In this document: positions 51,499 through 62,165 of the stretch, one piece after another
Layout of the letters: the number at the start of each line of letters is the position of its first letter
Numbering within the stretch: position 1 is the first letter of the stretch
From: Anseranas semipalmata
Lineage: Eukaryota > Chordata > Aves > Anseriformes > Anseranatidae
Length of the DNA stretch: 64,000 bases
NCBI GenBank assembly: GCA_013399115.1
Contig: VXAA01000967.1
Location: forward strand, 491,611 to 555,610
Direction: 5' to 3'
The notes under the pieces: generated by a model
Database searches by the model: none
Seen by the model: only the letters and a program-made list of their open reading frames with translations
What the model was told of the DNA's origin: nothing
Translations under genes and position numbers: made by a program

Positions 51499-51504
51499 AA
51501 TAAA
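51499..51504 (+). terminator. Poly-A signal AATAAA after the 51.1-kb frame
   Basis: Canonical hexamer 12 bases beyond the stop codon at 51486. The downstream GT-rich element is weak, so cleavage here is uncertain. Confidence 0.25.
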
Positions 51505-52382
51505 AGATTTAAACAACATCTGTGCTGCAGAACAATGTAGATGCTGGTTAATCACAATTCTGAGCTAACTGGCATGGCAGTTTTGTCATAGCCAAGACCC
51601 CTGAGCCCACTGTGCTGCCTGCTGAGTCTACTCTGCCTGACAGGGCCAGGAGTACTCTGATACTCTGGGGCATTCACAAGTTGCTCTTCTCTCACAAGAA
51701 CACAGCTCACATTCACAGTTTTGTGAACACTCCTCTGATTTAAAATGTACTATGGTGTAGAGGGATTGGCTTAGTGGTTCTGCCACAATGTCACTACAGA
51801 AAAGTGGGTGAAAATGGATCCCCAGAGGTCCATGTTCACAGAGGGGCCACACAACTTCTAATCCAATCTTGCTGTTACCAGTAACTAAGCTGCATTTCCC
51901 GAAGTCCCAGTACAGCTACCCTGAGATCATATGCAGATGCACAGGACAAGGAAAAACAAGAAAGCTTCTCCCTTGTCACCAGCCTGTGCTCTTGGCACTT
52001 TCATGGATTCGGGCTGGGGCAGCTGAGCTGCCCCAGGAGAAGACTGAGCTTCCTCCTGGGCAGTCAGCGACTTGCTCAGCTGGCCCCTCGTGGGAAGCAC
52101 TTGAACCTCCCCGCACTTAACTATTCCAGGCATCCTAAGCAAGTCCCTTTGTTTGCAATGAACAGACCTTTATTATTGCTAAGCAAAGGGCTGTGTTTGT
52201 GCTCTCAGGGAGTACCGCATCCCTGGCACCTCCGGCAGGCGCAGTGCACGTGCCAACTGAGTGCAGCACCCCTCAGGGCGCTGGAACCAGCCTGAGGCCA
52301 GATTCATGGGAGCAGGCACAGGTTTCTCCTGAATCTTATGCCTGTTTTGGAAATAAGTCATTCTCCTACATCCTTCCTTCAG
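51505..52382. other. GC-richer non-coding stretch before the 52.4-kb exon candidate
   Basis: From about 51.9 to 52.4 kb G+C rises and frames of 60-90 codons overlap on both strands, a composition effect. A good plus acceptor ends at 52208 (GTTTGTGCTCTCAG) without a clear donor. No repeat was identified. Confidence 0.4.
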
Positions 52383-52687
52383 GTTCAGGCTGTCAGCTGT
52401 GATACAACAGCAGTGCCTCAAACTGCTCGTAACCCTGCTGATCAAGTACGCCTTTTGAGGCTCCCACAGTTACCAGTCCCGCTGCCTGGCATCCCACTCC
52501 CAGCCCTCCTAGGCCTTCCAGCCTCACTTGTTTACATCCAGCATTATGTTCTCGGATGTCAGTGGATTGACCAACAATCAAGTCTTAAAAAAGCAAAAAA
52601 CAAAACAAAACAACAACAAAAAAACAAAACACCCTCTCGTCTTGCTCCTGAAACTAGACGCAAACCCATTCATATCAGCAAACCATG
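52383..52687 (+). CDS. Candidate penultimate exon, 101 codons, unidentified
   Basis: Seen: acceptor CTCCTACATCCTTCCTTCAG, 305 bp open in phase 0 only, then donor AACCATG|GTAAGTG. It leaves in phase 2, matching the next candidate 322 bp downstream. The peptide starts VQAVSCDTTAVPQTARNP, has a Leu/Pro-rich hydrophobic middle (LPQLPVPLPGIPLPALLG) and a Lys/Gln-rich stretch (KKAKNKTKQQQKNKT) that is just a translated A-rich tract. That tract is the main argument against it being coding. It ends RRKPIHISKP. No known domain was recognised. Confidence 0.28.
52587..52630 (+). repeat. A-rich tract, (CAAAA)/(CAA)-like
   Basis: AAAAAAGCAAAAAACAAAAC, then CAACAACAAA, then AAAACAAAAC. It may be the poly-A remnant of an old retroposed sequence. 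It lies inside the candidate exon above. Confidence 0.8.
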
Positions 52688-53009
52688 GTAAGTGTACAAC
52701 AAAGGTAGTAAGGGAATCAAACTTAATTTTAGCCCAATGAAAACAAATCTAAACTAAGAATTTCAACTACTGGAAATTACATGGGACAGTCGGATCACAT
52801 GACCACTGCTACAACGCTTGACTTGTAAAAACAAGAAATGACTTCCTCAAAATCTATGCTTCAAAATAATAAACATATGAGATCACTAAGCCCCACCAAA
52901 TCAATTTATTCTCTTGCAATATACCAGTGCAGTGATAAAAAGCAGTGGAAATAGTCTTTTATTGCAGCTTACAAAAATATTCTAAAACATTTTTATTTTT
53001 GTTTGTTAG

Positions 53010-53148
53010 TTTAGGGTACATCAAATGCATCAGCCTCATCCGCCACAACTCAATAAAACGGGAGCCAGAAGCACTCCAGAAACCAAAACTCAATCCCTTG
53101 GCAATGGCAGAGGAGCAAACGTCCTGCCTGGACTTCCGCAGGGGGTAG
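53010..53148 (+). CDS. Candidate last coding exon, ends at TAG
   Basis: Seen: an excellent acceptor (TTTTATTTTTGTTTGTTAG) at 53009. Joined in phase 2 to the previous candidate (TG + T = Cys) it reads LGYIKCISLIRHNSIKREPE and continues to TAG at 53146-53148. AATAAA and a GT-rich element follow about 110-140 bp later, a normal 3' UTR layout. A rival frame from the same acceptor is open to 53480, but it runs across the poly-A signal. The set acceptor, stop, AATAAA, GT-rich element is the most complete gene-end signature in the window. The protein is unidentified. Confidence 0.3.
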
Positions 53149-53257
53149 TGCTTTATACACCACTCACTGGCACCGGACTGCCAGGAGAGCAAATTCCAGA
53201 ATCTAGTTTTACGTTTTATGCCGTGTATACTTGTAATAGTCACAAAATTTCTGGTTT

Positions 53258-53290
53258 AATAAACCTGCTTCTGTGGTGGGTGGCACCCGC
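53258..53290 (+). terminator. Poly-A signal AATAAA with GT-rich downstream element
   Basis: AATAAA at 53258-53263, then CTTCTGTGGTGGGTGG within the next 25 bases, the standard pair for 3'-end cleavage. Its place after the TAG at 53148 supports a plus-strand transcript ending near 53275. Confidence 0.35.
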
Positions 53291-54459
53291 ACCTTTCAGA
53301 GAAAGGCCCCTGGTCAGACGTGAAGGGGGAGCTTCGGAAAATACACTGCCAGGGACCAATTTAAAACAGAAAGGATTCCATCATAGACTTAGCAAACAAT
53401 TCAAAAAGAACACCAGCCCAGATTTAACTTTAGTTTCTGCTTTTGTGGGCATTGATATAAAACCCAGAGACAGCACCTGAGGAAAATCTAAACTGCCATC
53501 GAAGTAAATGATCTCATTTCTTACAGTCATGCAAGATCTGCTAGTTTTTGGTACGGATTTAAGGCTTTTTAGCACAAGTAATTCCCATTCAGCAAATACG
53601 CACAATGTTCTAAAGCCAAATGTATCTAACTGGGTTGCTGTACTGCAGGAGCAAGAGGTCTGTGATTAGCTTGTAATAAACTTCACAGGCTTTCTTCTGG
53701 AGGAATGCAAAGATGCATTTCATTCACTCTGTGCTTTAGATCTAAATTCAGCTAAATGCTTACAGCTATATTCAGTCTATTACTCAATTTAAAAATCACA
53801 TCAATTCTGTGAAAAAAGGCTCGGTTTGGTTGCACACTAGTAGAGATCCATAAACTCTGCACTGCGGCCCACTTAAGGTTGAGCTAAAAAAGAGAAAAGA
53901 CTTGTGAAGCTTCATAAAACTTCTATGAAGCGCGAGCTAAACCCGGAGCTGCTAATGAAGTCTCAGAATAAGTCAGTGGAATACGACTTAATGGAACAAG
54001 TCTTACTATGGACAGGCTGAGCTATTAATTCACTGCATTTAGAAAGCTGAACACTACTCGGATCTCCAGGACTTAAATGCATTAGCAGAATTTTGTGAGG
54101 AAGCTTTTACAGAGATTTCTATACTGCAATTAGCTACGTCCATTAGTGTTTAATTTCTGTAGGAACCACATATATCCAGTTAAAGGAAAAACAATAAGAG
54201 CGAAAGTGAAAAGCATTATGAAATGATTCTCATTTTTAGTAATGGTGTAATAAAAATCCTTCCATATCCAATTCTTACTGGATTCGTGGAGGAAATTCAA
54301 CACACAGCAGGGCTCAGCTTCAGGCCCCGAACTCCCAGTGCACGTGAAGTTCAGGATGGGAACTCACTGGCCAGACAACGCCAACATGCAGAGTAATTAA
54401 GGACATTTTATATTAATCTCTCCATAAGGCAGAATTTCCCTTCCACACTCAGAACTCAC
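53291..54459. other. AT-rich non-coding stretch, nothing recognised
   Basis: No repeat or splice-paired frame was seen on either strand. The 151-codon plus frame ending at 53480 covers only its beginning. Confidence 0.5.
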
Positions 54460-54504
54460 CTTGATGTACACAAGGAACTCATATGACTCGTTCCTTTTTC
54501 AGAT
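54460..54504 (-). CDS. Candidate 45-bp internal exon, phase 2-2
   Basis: Minus strand: acceptor TATAAGGTTTACCTTGTAG and a near-ideal donor (ACATCAAG|GTGAGTTC). One frame is open: one base, SEKGTSHMSSLCTS, then AG, which with the A of the candidate at 48486 gives Arg. Phases agree. It is short, so weight is low. Unidentified. Confidence 0.18.
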
Positions 54505-55012
54505 CTACAAGGTAAACCTTATAAAATTAATCTTAATGCAAAATAAATGTTTATGATGAAGTTTTTATTTGGAGGAATCTAAAGGCAGTTTTACACCTAC
54601 AGACACAAGATGTAAGAAAAGATTATGATGGAAGTGAGGGACAGGACCCGAGAATGTTCCTCCCAAATCCATTGACTCCGACTTCAAATGCACTGGTGAA
54701 GTTAACAGTGCTGTGCTGAAGAATCAAACAGAAAACTGTTTTCTCTCCCCATCCTCCCTAACCAGTTGAATGAAGTAAAATACCAAGAATAACAGAAAAC
54801 GTCTTTTCTCAGGTCACTCTACCAGGTGGTGAGACACAAAGACGTTCCGCAGGACAGCAGAGGGGAACTGTCATACGTTCTGATTTCTAAGACAAGTCTG
54901 TATGGGCATTTTTTCCTGAAGAAAAAATCTTTATCTGGTATTTCACCTTTTCCAGGTACAAAACTGCTACCAATTTCAGTGAAGAGAGCTAGTGATAGCC
55001 CAAAGTTAGAAT

Positions 55013-55078
55013 TAAAAACAACAACAACAACAACGAAACCAAAGAGAAAAAAAAAAAAAGAAAAAGAAAAAGAAAAAG
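55013..55078 (+). repeat. (CAA)n followed by A-rich (GAAAAA)n
   Basis: ACAACAACAACAACAAC, then A13, then three GAAAAA units. Low complexity; it produces the Thr/Lys-rich end of a 97-codon pseudo-ORF. Confidence 0.9.
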
Positions 55079-55289
55079 CCCTGGATTTAACTTTAAGAAC
55101 GAACGGTAATATGTGCTGACATCCACGAGGACAAACGCATCGCCTTTGATAGACATGGGGCAGAGGGAAGCTGAAAAGTTGTCTGACAGCAGTGAAGGGG
55201 AGTATTTCACTCCGAAGGGCTCAAGTTCTCTATTTATAGTTCACATAAAGTAGAAGCAAGCATAATGTGATGCCTCCGTAACCGCCTGC

Positions 55290-55440
55290 CAGTGACATCC
55301 ATGGTTCCGCAGAAGGGCCGCTCCCCCGGGCGGATCCCAAGCCGGCCCCCCTGCACGGCTCCCCGTAGCACCCAGCCGAACCGGCCCAGGGGAGCGCTTG
55401 CCGTACCTGACGGGAAGAACTGTTGCCCAAAATACAACAG
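55290..55440. promoter_or_regulatory. Small CpG island
   Basis: At least a dozen CpG in about 110 bp (CCCCGGGCGGATCC, AGCCGAACCGGCC, GTACCTGACGGG), with high G+C and no transposon similarity. A TATA-like word TATTTATAG lies at 55231-55239 on the plus side. Minus-strand donor-like CCCGTCAG|GTACGG also falls here. It may be a promoter for either strand. Confidence 0.45.
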
Positions 55441-55636
55441 CACACAGCGCCCTCAGAGAACCAACTTTCCGAAGTCGGTCTTTAAGAGCAGCTGGCAGAA
55501 GTGGCGGGCACGCTGTTCATTACCGAGAAAATCTCCCACTCTCTCAAGCCGCGTGCCTCATGTCTTTTTCGTGTACGGTGTGCAGCTTGTATGGAAAAAC
55601 ATCCAAATGAAGAAACTAGGAAAATACTACTCTAAG
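55301..55636 (+). CDS. Candidate first coding exon, 112 codons
   Basis: Starts at an ATG (ACATCCATGG) within the CpG island, 62 bp after a TATA-like word. It stays open for 112 codons, well past the GC-rich part, to donor TCTAAG|GTAATT in phase 0. The N-terminus is Pro/Arg-rich (MVPQKGRSPGRIPSRPP) and the C-terminal part is basic. GC-rich DNA alone can give the first half; the AT-richer second half is less easily explained. A phase-0 continuation exists at 57331. Unidentified. Confidence 0.2.
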
Positions 55637-55650
55637 GTAATTGGGCTCAC

Positions 55651-55725
55651 CTCTGTGATGGTTTCTAAGCATAGTACGATGTAGCTAGCCACTTTTACCC
55701 TTACAAAATGATCATGAACTACCAG
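55651..55725 (-). CDS. Candidate 75-bp internal exon, phase 0-0
   Basis: Minus strand: acceptor CATCAGGTTATTTTTGCAG and donor ACAGAG|GTGAGCC enclose 75 bp. Only phase 0 is open: 25 codons, LVVHDHFVRVKVASYIVLCL then ETITE. It leaves in phase 0, which does not fit the next candidate at 54460 (phase 2), so at least one of the two is false or an exon is missing between them. Unidentified. Confidence 0.17.
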
Positions 55726-57330
55726 CTGCAAAAATAACCTGATGATTTTTTTTCCTATGTGCAAGACTTTTAGTAAAATTATCCTTGAAACCCACAGTAA
55801 AGCACTGTTTTTTGCCAAATTTCAAATAAGTATGAAGAAAATTCTTAAATGTCCAGTTCATGCAAGCACAAATATTCCCTTTAAGTTCTTGGGTATAAAA
55901 ATAATGTTGCTTCACCAGTATATGGAACATTTAGTTAAGCATTTTAAAATAGCCTCTGGTGGTAACAAAATTACGGGCTTTGCCTCACTCTTATTTTCTG
56001 TTCGCAAGAGGAGTTCATTTCCCCCTGCAACATGAAAGAGCCGAAATCCAGCTCCTGCATAAGCCAAGAAGTCTCTAATGTGAGTAACTGCCAAGGATTA
56101 GGAGCAAGCTTTGAAACTCAGCCACACTGCCCTTATCAAGGGCCTGATTCAAAGCTTCCTGAAACTTAGTTTTCAGTGATTTTAGCGGAGTTCAGAGCAG
56201 ACGCCAAACCCCACCACCAACAGAAGAGTAAGGCATGCACAGACCCTGGGAACACTTTGGGCTCTGAGTAGTCCTTCTATAGGTAGTGGCATGCAGAACA
56301 CTCTCCTTTCCACCATTGCCATAATATTGCTTTGTACAACGCCTCCCAAGACAACACGTGTGTCAGTGCATTATGCAACAGAAAAATTAAACATTCAAAG
56401 GTTCCTCTTCTAGACTGGCTGTGTCTCCTAATTCGTTCAGCAGCAACGATCTCCCAGGATTCTCTTGGAAAACTAAATGGGTTAAACTGATGAAGTATTT
56501 TTAATGTGTGTTGACAAAGGTCCAGAATGAACGTACAGTTACATTAGTTAAATTGGGGACTACTCTGCTCATCCCCAGTAGAAACATCATCTTCTTTTAT
56601 TATTTAAAGCTTCTATTTTTAAAAATATATATATTATATATATATGTAGAGAAGAGAACTACATCAAATGCCAATTCACTGAAAAAACATTTCTGCATTT
56701 TCTGCAAAATGACACTGGAAAAGCCACGGAAGATGTATTTGTTTCATTTTGATGTTTTCTCTACGGTGAACTTGTACACAATCTTTTTCTTTTTCCCTTT
56801 CATTTCACTGCTTTTTGTTGTGGGTGCAAGGAAAGAGGAAAAAAAAACATTTTTTTTATCCTCCTGATTATTGAAAGCATTAGAGGTGGACCCTGACTTT
56901 ACATCCAGCCTAAGACATCTGCGTCGCTGCCTGTTCACGCCTCCTTCTACCCGGCTAGGAGCCTGCCCGAGCCGTGGCACAGTTAACCACGCGCTGCGTG
57001 ACAGCTGAGCCGAGCTGGGAGCCTGGCACTGCACTGTGCCAGGTGCTTCCCGCTGCCATGATGCCTGCCTCGTCTGACACTAATGCAAGATCGCTGAGCC
57101 GTGCTGCACACGTGGCCCTCAAAGATGAGCCTATCCTACACGCATCCACCAGCAGCAAAGGCAGAGCTTCTAACGATTCACGGGAGCGACTCAAAACTAG
57201 TTTCCTTCCTGTGTTTCTGTGATGTAAGCTTAAAAAGCTAGGGGTCGGAAGTAACACTGTTTTTGCTGCCTCCTGCTAATAAAAATGACAACATTCTTCC
57301 ACCATTTTCCTTGCACTTGCCTCCTGTCAG
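55726..57330. other. Non-coding stretch
   Basis: AT-rich up to about 56.9 kb, with an AT dinucleotide run. G+C then rises around 57.0-57.15 kb, where both strands have 80-100-codon frames without good splice sites. Confidence 0.45.
56624..56645 (+). repeat. (TA)n dinucleotide run, about 22 bp
   Basis: ATATATATATTATATATATA: alternating AT with one phase slip. Confidence 0.85.
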
Positions 57331-58031
57331 AGCTTACGACATTCTGACATTTCTTGCCAGGCTGTGCCCTCTCGATCGTCTGGCCGAGGGCTGCGCACCG
57401 GCACGGGCGGGTGGAACGGGGCACACGGGGCACTCCGGCTGCTCCAAGGCCGGCTGAGCTGTCGTCATCTTCCTCTATGCGAAACGCTTCAGTCTGTGCA
57501 AAACCAAATGGGACTCATTTAGCCAGCTCCGAGTTTATTTTTAACGACAGATCACTGAGACAGAAAATTGTGAATCCTACCCAGAGCATCAGAATATATG
57601 TAAACCTACTCACAAGGCCTGTCACTTCAACATGTACCTGTCCACATATGCAAGCAGGTACTGCTAGGGTGGGTTTGCTCTTGAAACACCGCTTTCGAAT
57701 GAGTGAAGTCATGGAAGGGCAGATAACAGTCTCTCCAGTAAACTGGGGAGGTTTTGTTAAAGAGATCAATACCATCTTGAAAAGAAGTTTGGACAGAGCA
57801 TTCATTTCTGTCAGTGATAAAAATCAGTGGTACTGTTTTCAACCAGTGAGGAGCAGAGAAGTACAATCTAGAACAAAACCTCAAATTCTGATCCTTCTCA
57901 GTGATAAATTGCCTATCTTCACTTCAGAGTACAAGGTCACCTGGATTTTGTATCTGGTACTTGAAGATAACACAGTAATGCTTGAACAGTCTTACTGGGG
58001 AACTGTTTCCTTAAGGTCAGGAGATGTTTAA
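57331..58031 (+). CDS. Unusually long open region behind a strong acceptor
   Basis: A strong acceptor (CACTTGCCTCCTGTCAG) ends at 57330. In phase 0, continuing from the donor at 55636, the frame is open for 63 codons to TAG at 57520-57522. In another frame, 57354-58031 is open for about 225 codons, the longest frame in the window. Most of that (from about 57.5 kb) lies in DNA of ordinary composition. It starts at a non-ATG codon and no initiating ATG stands out. Neither peptide (for example VNWGGFVKEINTILKRSLD in the long frame) is recognised. Minus-strand frames of 85-96 codons overlap it. It may be an exon, a decayed gene, or chance. Confidence 0.22.
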
Positions 58032-61000
58032 AGAGTATTATTTTCAAAGACATAATAGTTTCAAAGACATCTCGTGAGCCCCTGTTCCTTTCCAAAACCT
58101 CCTCAAAGTGGTATTTCATGACCCGCTGTACTGCAGTGCTTTGACTACATCACTTTTTCACTACAGAGCTGTCGGCCTATTTCTTGACTATAAATCGCAA
58201 CTATACTTCAACTGAATTACGAGGCAACCGTGCTGTAACATAATCTGCCAACAGTAGGACATTTGTGGTGTAAAGGGATTTTGAGCTGACCACATAACCT
58301 GGGCATAAGGAGGAATTCCATTTTGGTGACCTCAAGTTTTAAACTGTGGCATGAAAGGCTGCCCCAAAACCCTGTCATGAATGCAGACACAGTGTAATCA
58401 TTATGGAAAACGAAACGCAGGAGGAATGTTACTCGTTCTAGCAGCAACACAATAATACAGCCAGCCCAAAGTAACTTCCAGCATTTTTCCAGAACCATGC
58501 CAATTTCTCGAGGAGTGGGGTGAGAGAACCAAACCAGTTCTGACAGCCCCCCTTCGTGCACACAAACAGCATGGTTTTTATTTTATCAGTGGTAGGACCA
58601 ATTCTACCCACACCTTCTCACCAAGTTTGCAAAATGTAACTTGGACTCTTCCTCCCCTACCTCAGAGAATGGCAGCATGTAAGGAAGAAGAAAACCCCAC
58701 TGCGTGAGCTCTGAGCTCTGGGCTAGAGCACAGCCCTCCCTCGTAACACAAGAACGGGAGCAGTGAACGCACAACTGAAGAGGCTACATTTGTACAAGCT
58801 GTCTGTCCAGAAACACCCCATCCACACGTCTGCTCGGGGAGTCAGCAGGAATTGGTCACGGCAAAAAGCTGTGACACTTACCTTGTGTCAAGCATCATTC
58901 ATGCCACTGATTCTTTTCCATTTAATCCAGAAATGGGAAAGAAAAGTCAAATACATTTCTTTTTCTGAAGTTCCAAGAAAAAAAAAAAACGTTTTCACTT
59001 TTGAGAAGGGCTTCCCCCTCTCATAGTAATATATAAAAGTAAAATCATTACTATAGGGTTAGACAGTGACGTCTCAGACAAGATTACACAATCTTTCCCC
59101 TAGGACTGAAGACTGGTCTGCCTCAAGTTCTGTGATAATGCTAAAAACTCTCAAAAAGATGCAGCAAAGATCTATCTTAATAATAGGGAAATATATTACA
59201 TGCTCACAGTGACTGATGGCAAATAGAAGAGTTGGATGTGAGAAGACATGAGAAGGTTGAAGAGTTTTACTTTATGAATCATCAATCCAATTTAGAATAT
59301 ACCGTGTCAGTTTATTTCAAGCTGATGTTATATCGTCTTGTTCCTTAGTAAATTCTTTGCTTGTTTCAATACAGATCTGTAGTGTTTGTGAAGCCAGAAG
59401 CGTTTCAACTTAAGAGCACCCATTTCCATTTCCTGTATTCTTGAATTGAAGCTCAGGTTAGTAAATACTTTTATAAACATAAAAAATATATATATTCCTG
59501 GATATTAAAATAGGCCCTGAGTGCTGCTGGGAACACCTGGAAGTGCTAGGTTGCCATCAGAAACAGTAAGTTGGGAATGAATTCTGTATCGCTTTTCCCT
59601 GTGTCCACACCACTTCAGTCTACCATTCTTCCCAGGTAAAATTGGGAAGACTGGGAAGAAGATTGTTTCACTGCCAACTATGACCCATTTACGTGCATTA
59701 TAAACACGAAGCTACAGACTGAATTCTGATCAGGACAACTCTTCTAGGTCGAAATTTCCTGGTGAAAGAATGCATCAGTCTTGTGTTACAAACAATCTGA
59801 ACATAAACGGGTTTTATTGTTATTGCTTTAGATAAAATCTTTTTCCCCTTCCAACGGTTTATGTAATTTCACACTTACAGGAAAAAAATCCAGAAGTTTT
59901 TCAAACGGGATTCAGTCACAGCTGCTCTGTCATAAGGATCTGTCCCTATTTCCCATGCACACCTATCTTCTATGCTGAACTCAGCACAGAACAGTTCATT
60001 ATTTCCTACCTTTTAATTCCTACTTTTGCAAAATTAACCACCTCAACCTTGAACACTTTGTCTATTAGATTGGCCTTTCTTGACACACTTCGGGACACGA
60101 CTTAGGGCAGACTGTGCAGTACTTTAAGAAAAGCCACAAAGCCAGACACAACCGTCAGTTCAGAGACTGGCCGCCCTCCAAACACCACAGCGAAGATCCC
60201 TGGGACCCCTCTATACACTGAAAATGCTTGAAGGCCACTTTCTTAAATAAAACGTGCTCGCTTACAGACACAGCACCGCTGCTGTAATGCACCTCCTCTG
60301 CCCTTGCTGCGCTTTTCTCTCCCTATTTTTTCTCAGAAGGGGTCCAAGATGGCATGGCACAAGAACACGTGGGATTCGCTGGCAGCCTGAGCTCAGCCTG
60401 GCTACAAAGGCATTGCAGACGCGTGGAACCTCCTCGCTACTGCTCCTTTGGGCTTTGCCTCAGCCCCGGAGCACAGACACAGCGTCACTCCTGACCTTCC
60501 CTCCATCTCTACTACCCCGGAGCACATGTGAGCCGCAGATACCCAAGTGATCTGCGGGCATTCCTAAGAAAGGCTGTTTTAAGATAATTCCAAATAAAAG
60601 ACTCTCTCCTTTAAAAACAGCAGCACAAGGCCCCAAGCAAAAACATGCACACAATTAATTTGATTTGTGCTTGGAAATGTGGTGAGCACATGAAAATCCA
60701 GCCTATTGGTGTGCAGCCTTGGGCTTCTGACTTTATGGAAATCCACCCCAATACATTGAAATCTTTTTTCTTTGAAAAACAAAAAACGCTATCAAATAAA
60801 GTGTGCAATTTGACTAAATATGACTGTTCCACAGTAGTTTAAAATTTGATTTTTTTTAAACTAGCACTGTGGCGTTCATATACATTTTATTAATATTGTT
60901 ATCTTTTCAACAGCGAATATAAAAAGAAAATGGAAGAATCTCTTATGTTGAGGTAAAAAGAAATCAGCAAGTCACCAAGCAAAAGTTAATAATCCCAACA

Positions 61001-62123
61001 GGGTCCTACTTTTCAGATTGAACAGCGATCCATTTTCAGTGAGAAAATATCACTCCTGGGCTGAATTCAATCCAAAAGACTTATTAGTAATTTGGTTCTT
61101 CAAATGAACAGCAACTTTCTGACATAAGAGGATTTCTAATAAGGAGGATCTAGAGATGTCTTTTCTTTAGGGGTCAGCCACCGTAACTTCCCACAGTCGT
61201 GCCTCAAGGCCCTTTTTTGTGGGAATATAGGTTCTACCACACAAACAATTGCTCTCTTCAAAACACTAAAGCTTTGTAAACCAGAGCAGTGGGAGGATGA
61301 AGACAAGAGAGCAACCAGAGGGGTTTCTGAAGCACACAGGTCATGGCTCGTTCTGCTACCTCTCTTGATTCCAAAGGAGTTTCATCACCCATTTCGGAAG
61401 GAGCCAGGTTATCCTAATACTGAACACTTTCAGAACTATAAATCCCAAGAAGGTTCACTCACAAAACACGTCAGCCCACTGTTCACTTTATTTACGAAGC
61501 ATTTATAAAAACAAACACTTCTATCAAAATGTTTTACCTAGATAACTGTTGCTGATTCCGTTTTACAGCTCACCCACCAGCTTTCTTTTCAATTTTCATG
61601 TATAACAACATTTAAGAAAAAATGTTTTATGAATTCAGATGGTGGCATTAAGGAATGACACCAGCAGCCTACCCCACATACCTGCCGAAATGCTTCCTGT
61701 TTATAGCACGATGTGTACCAGTGTTTAAGTATGCTGCACTGATCAAACCTTTATTCCGCTAAATGCTCTTCATTGAGACCAAACCACAAAGAACAGGCAG
61801 ATCCGAAGGTCACCAGAATTAGCTCCTGACAAACAATAACGTCAGTGAGATCCAAATCAAATACTATCATTAAGACAAACACATAAATTAGAGCAGGATA
61901 AAACAGTAACACTGAATTAGCAGCAAGCTTCTTTGGGTTACGTTGTACTTGGTGAAATACACACATGGTGATATAACTCTGTTTCACTGAAATATTTCTT
62001 GTGTCCAGCTGACAGAACTGAAGTTGTTGCTGCTCTGCTACAAGGGTACAGAACCCCTGCCTGGTGAGAGCTCAGTGCAGGGAAATGTATGCTAGCACCT
62101 GTCACAGTTACGAACGTACTCAC
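58032..62123. other. AT-rich non-coding stretch
   Basis: Apart from the possible non-coding exon at 58.9 kb, no exon, RNA gene or transposon was recognised. Frames up to 114 codons (minus, 58217-58561) have no splice sites to match. Confidence 0.45.
58882..58964 (-). other. Possible non-coding exon (5' UTR or lncRNA)
   Basis: Minus strand: a T-run acceptor (TTTTCTTGGAACTTCAG) and a near-perfect donor (GACACAAG|GTAAGTGT) enclose 83 bp with a stop in all three frames. It lies about 3.2 kb downstream, in the minus direction, of the 62.3-kb CpG island. It would suit a second, untranslated exon of a transcript starting there, or a lncRNA exon. Confidence 0.25.
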
Positions 62124-62165
62124 CAAACACAAAACTTGTGCCGAAAAGATTCGCCCCGCTTGCAT
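62124..62165 (-). CDS. Possible first coding segment, 14 codons, ending at a strong donor
   Basis: Minus strand: immediately after the CpG island an ATG at 62165 reads MQAGRIFSAQVLCL and reaches TGTTTG|GTGAGTACG, a strong donor, in phase 0. The N-terminus (basic then hydrophobic) could be the start of a targeting or signal sequence, but 14 residues prove nothing. If the ATG is not used, the segment would still be the end of a 5' UTR exon. Confidence 0.25.
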
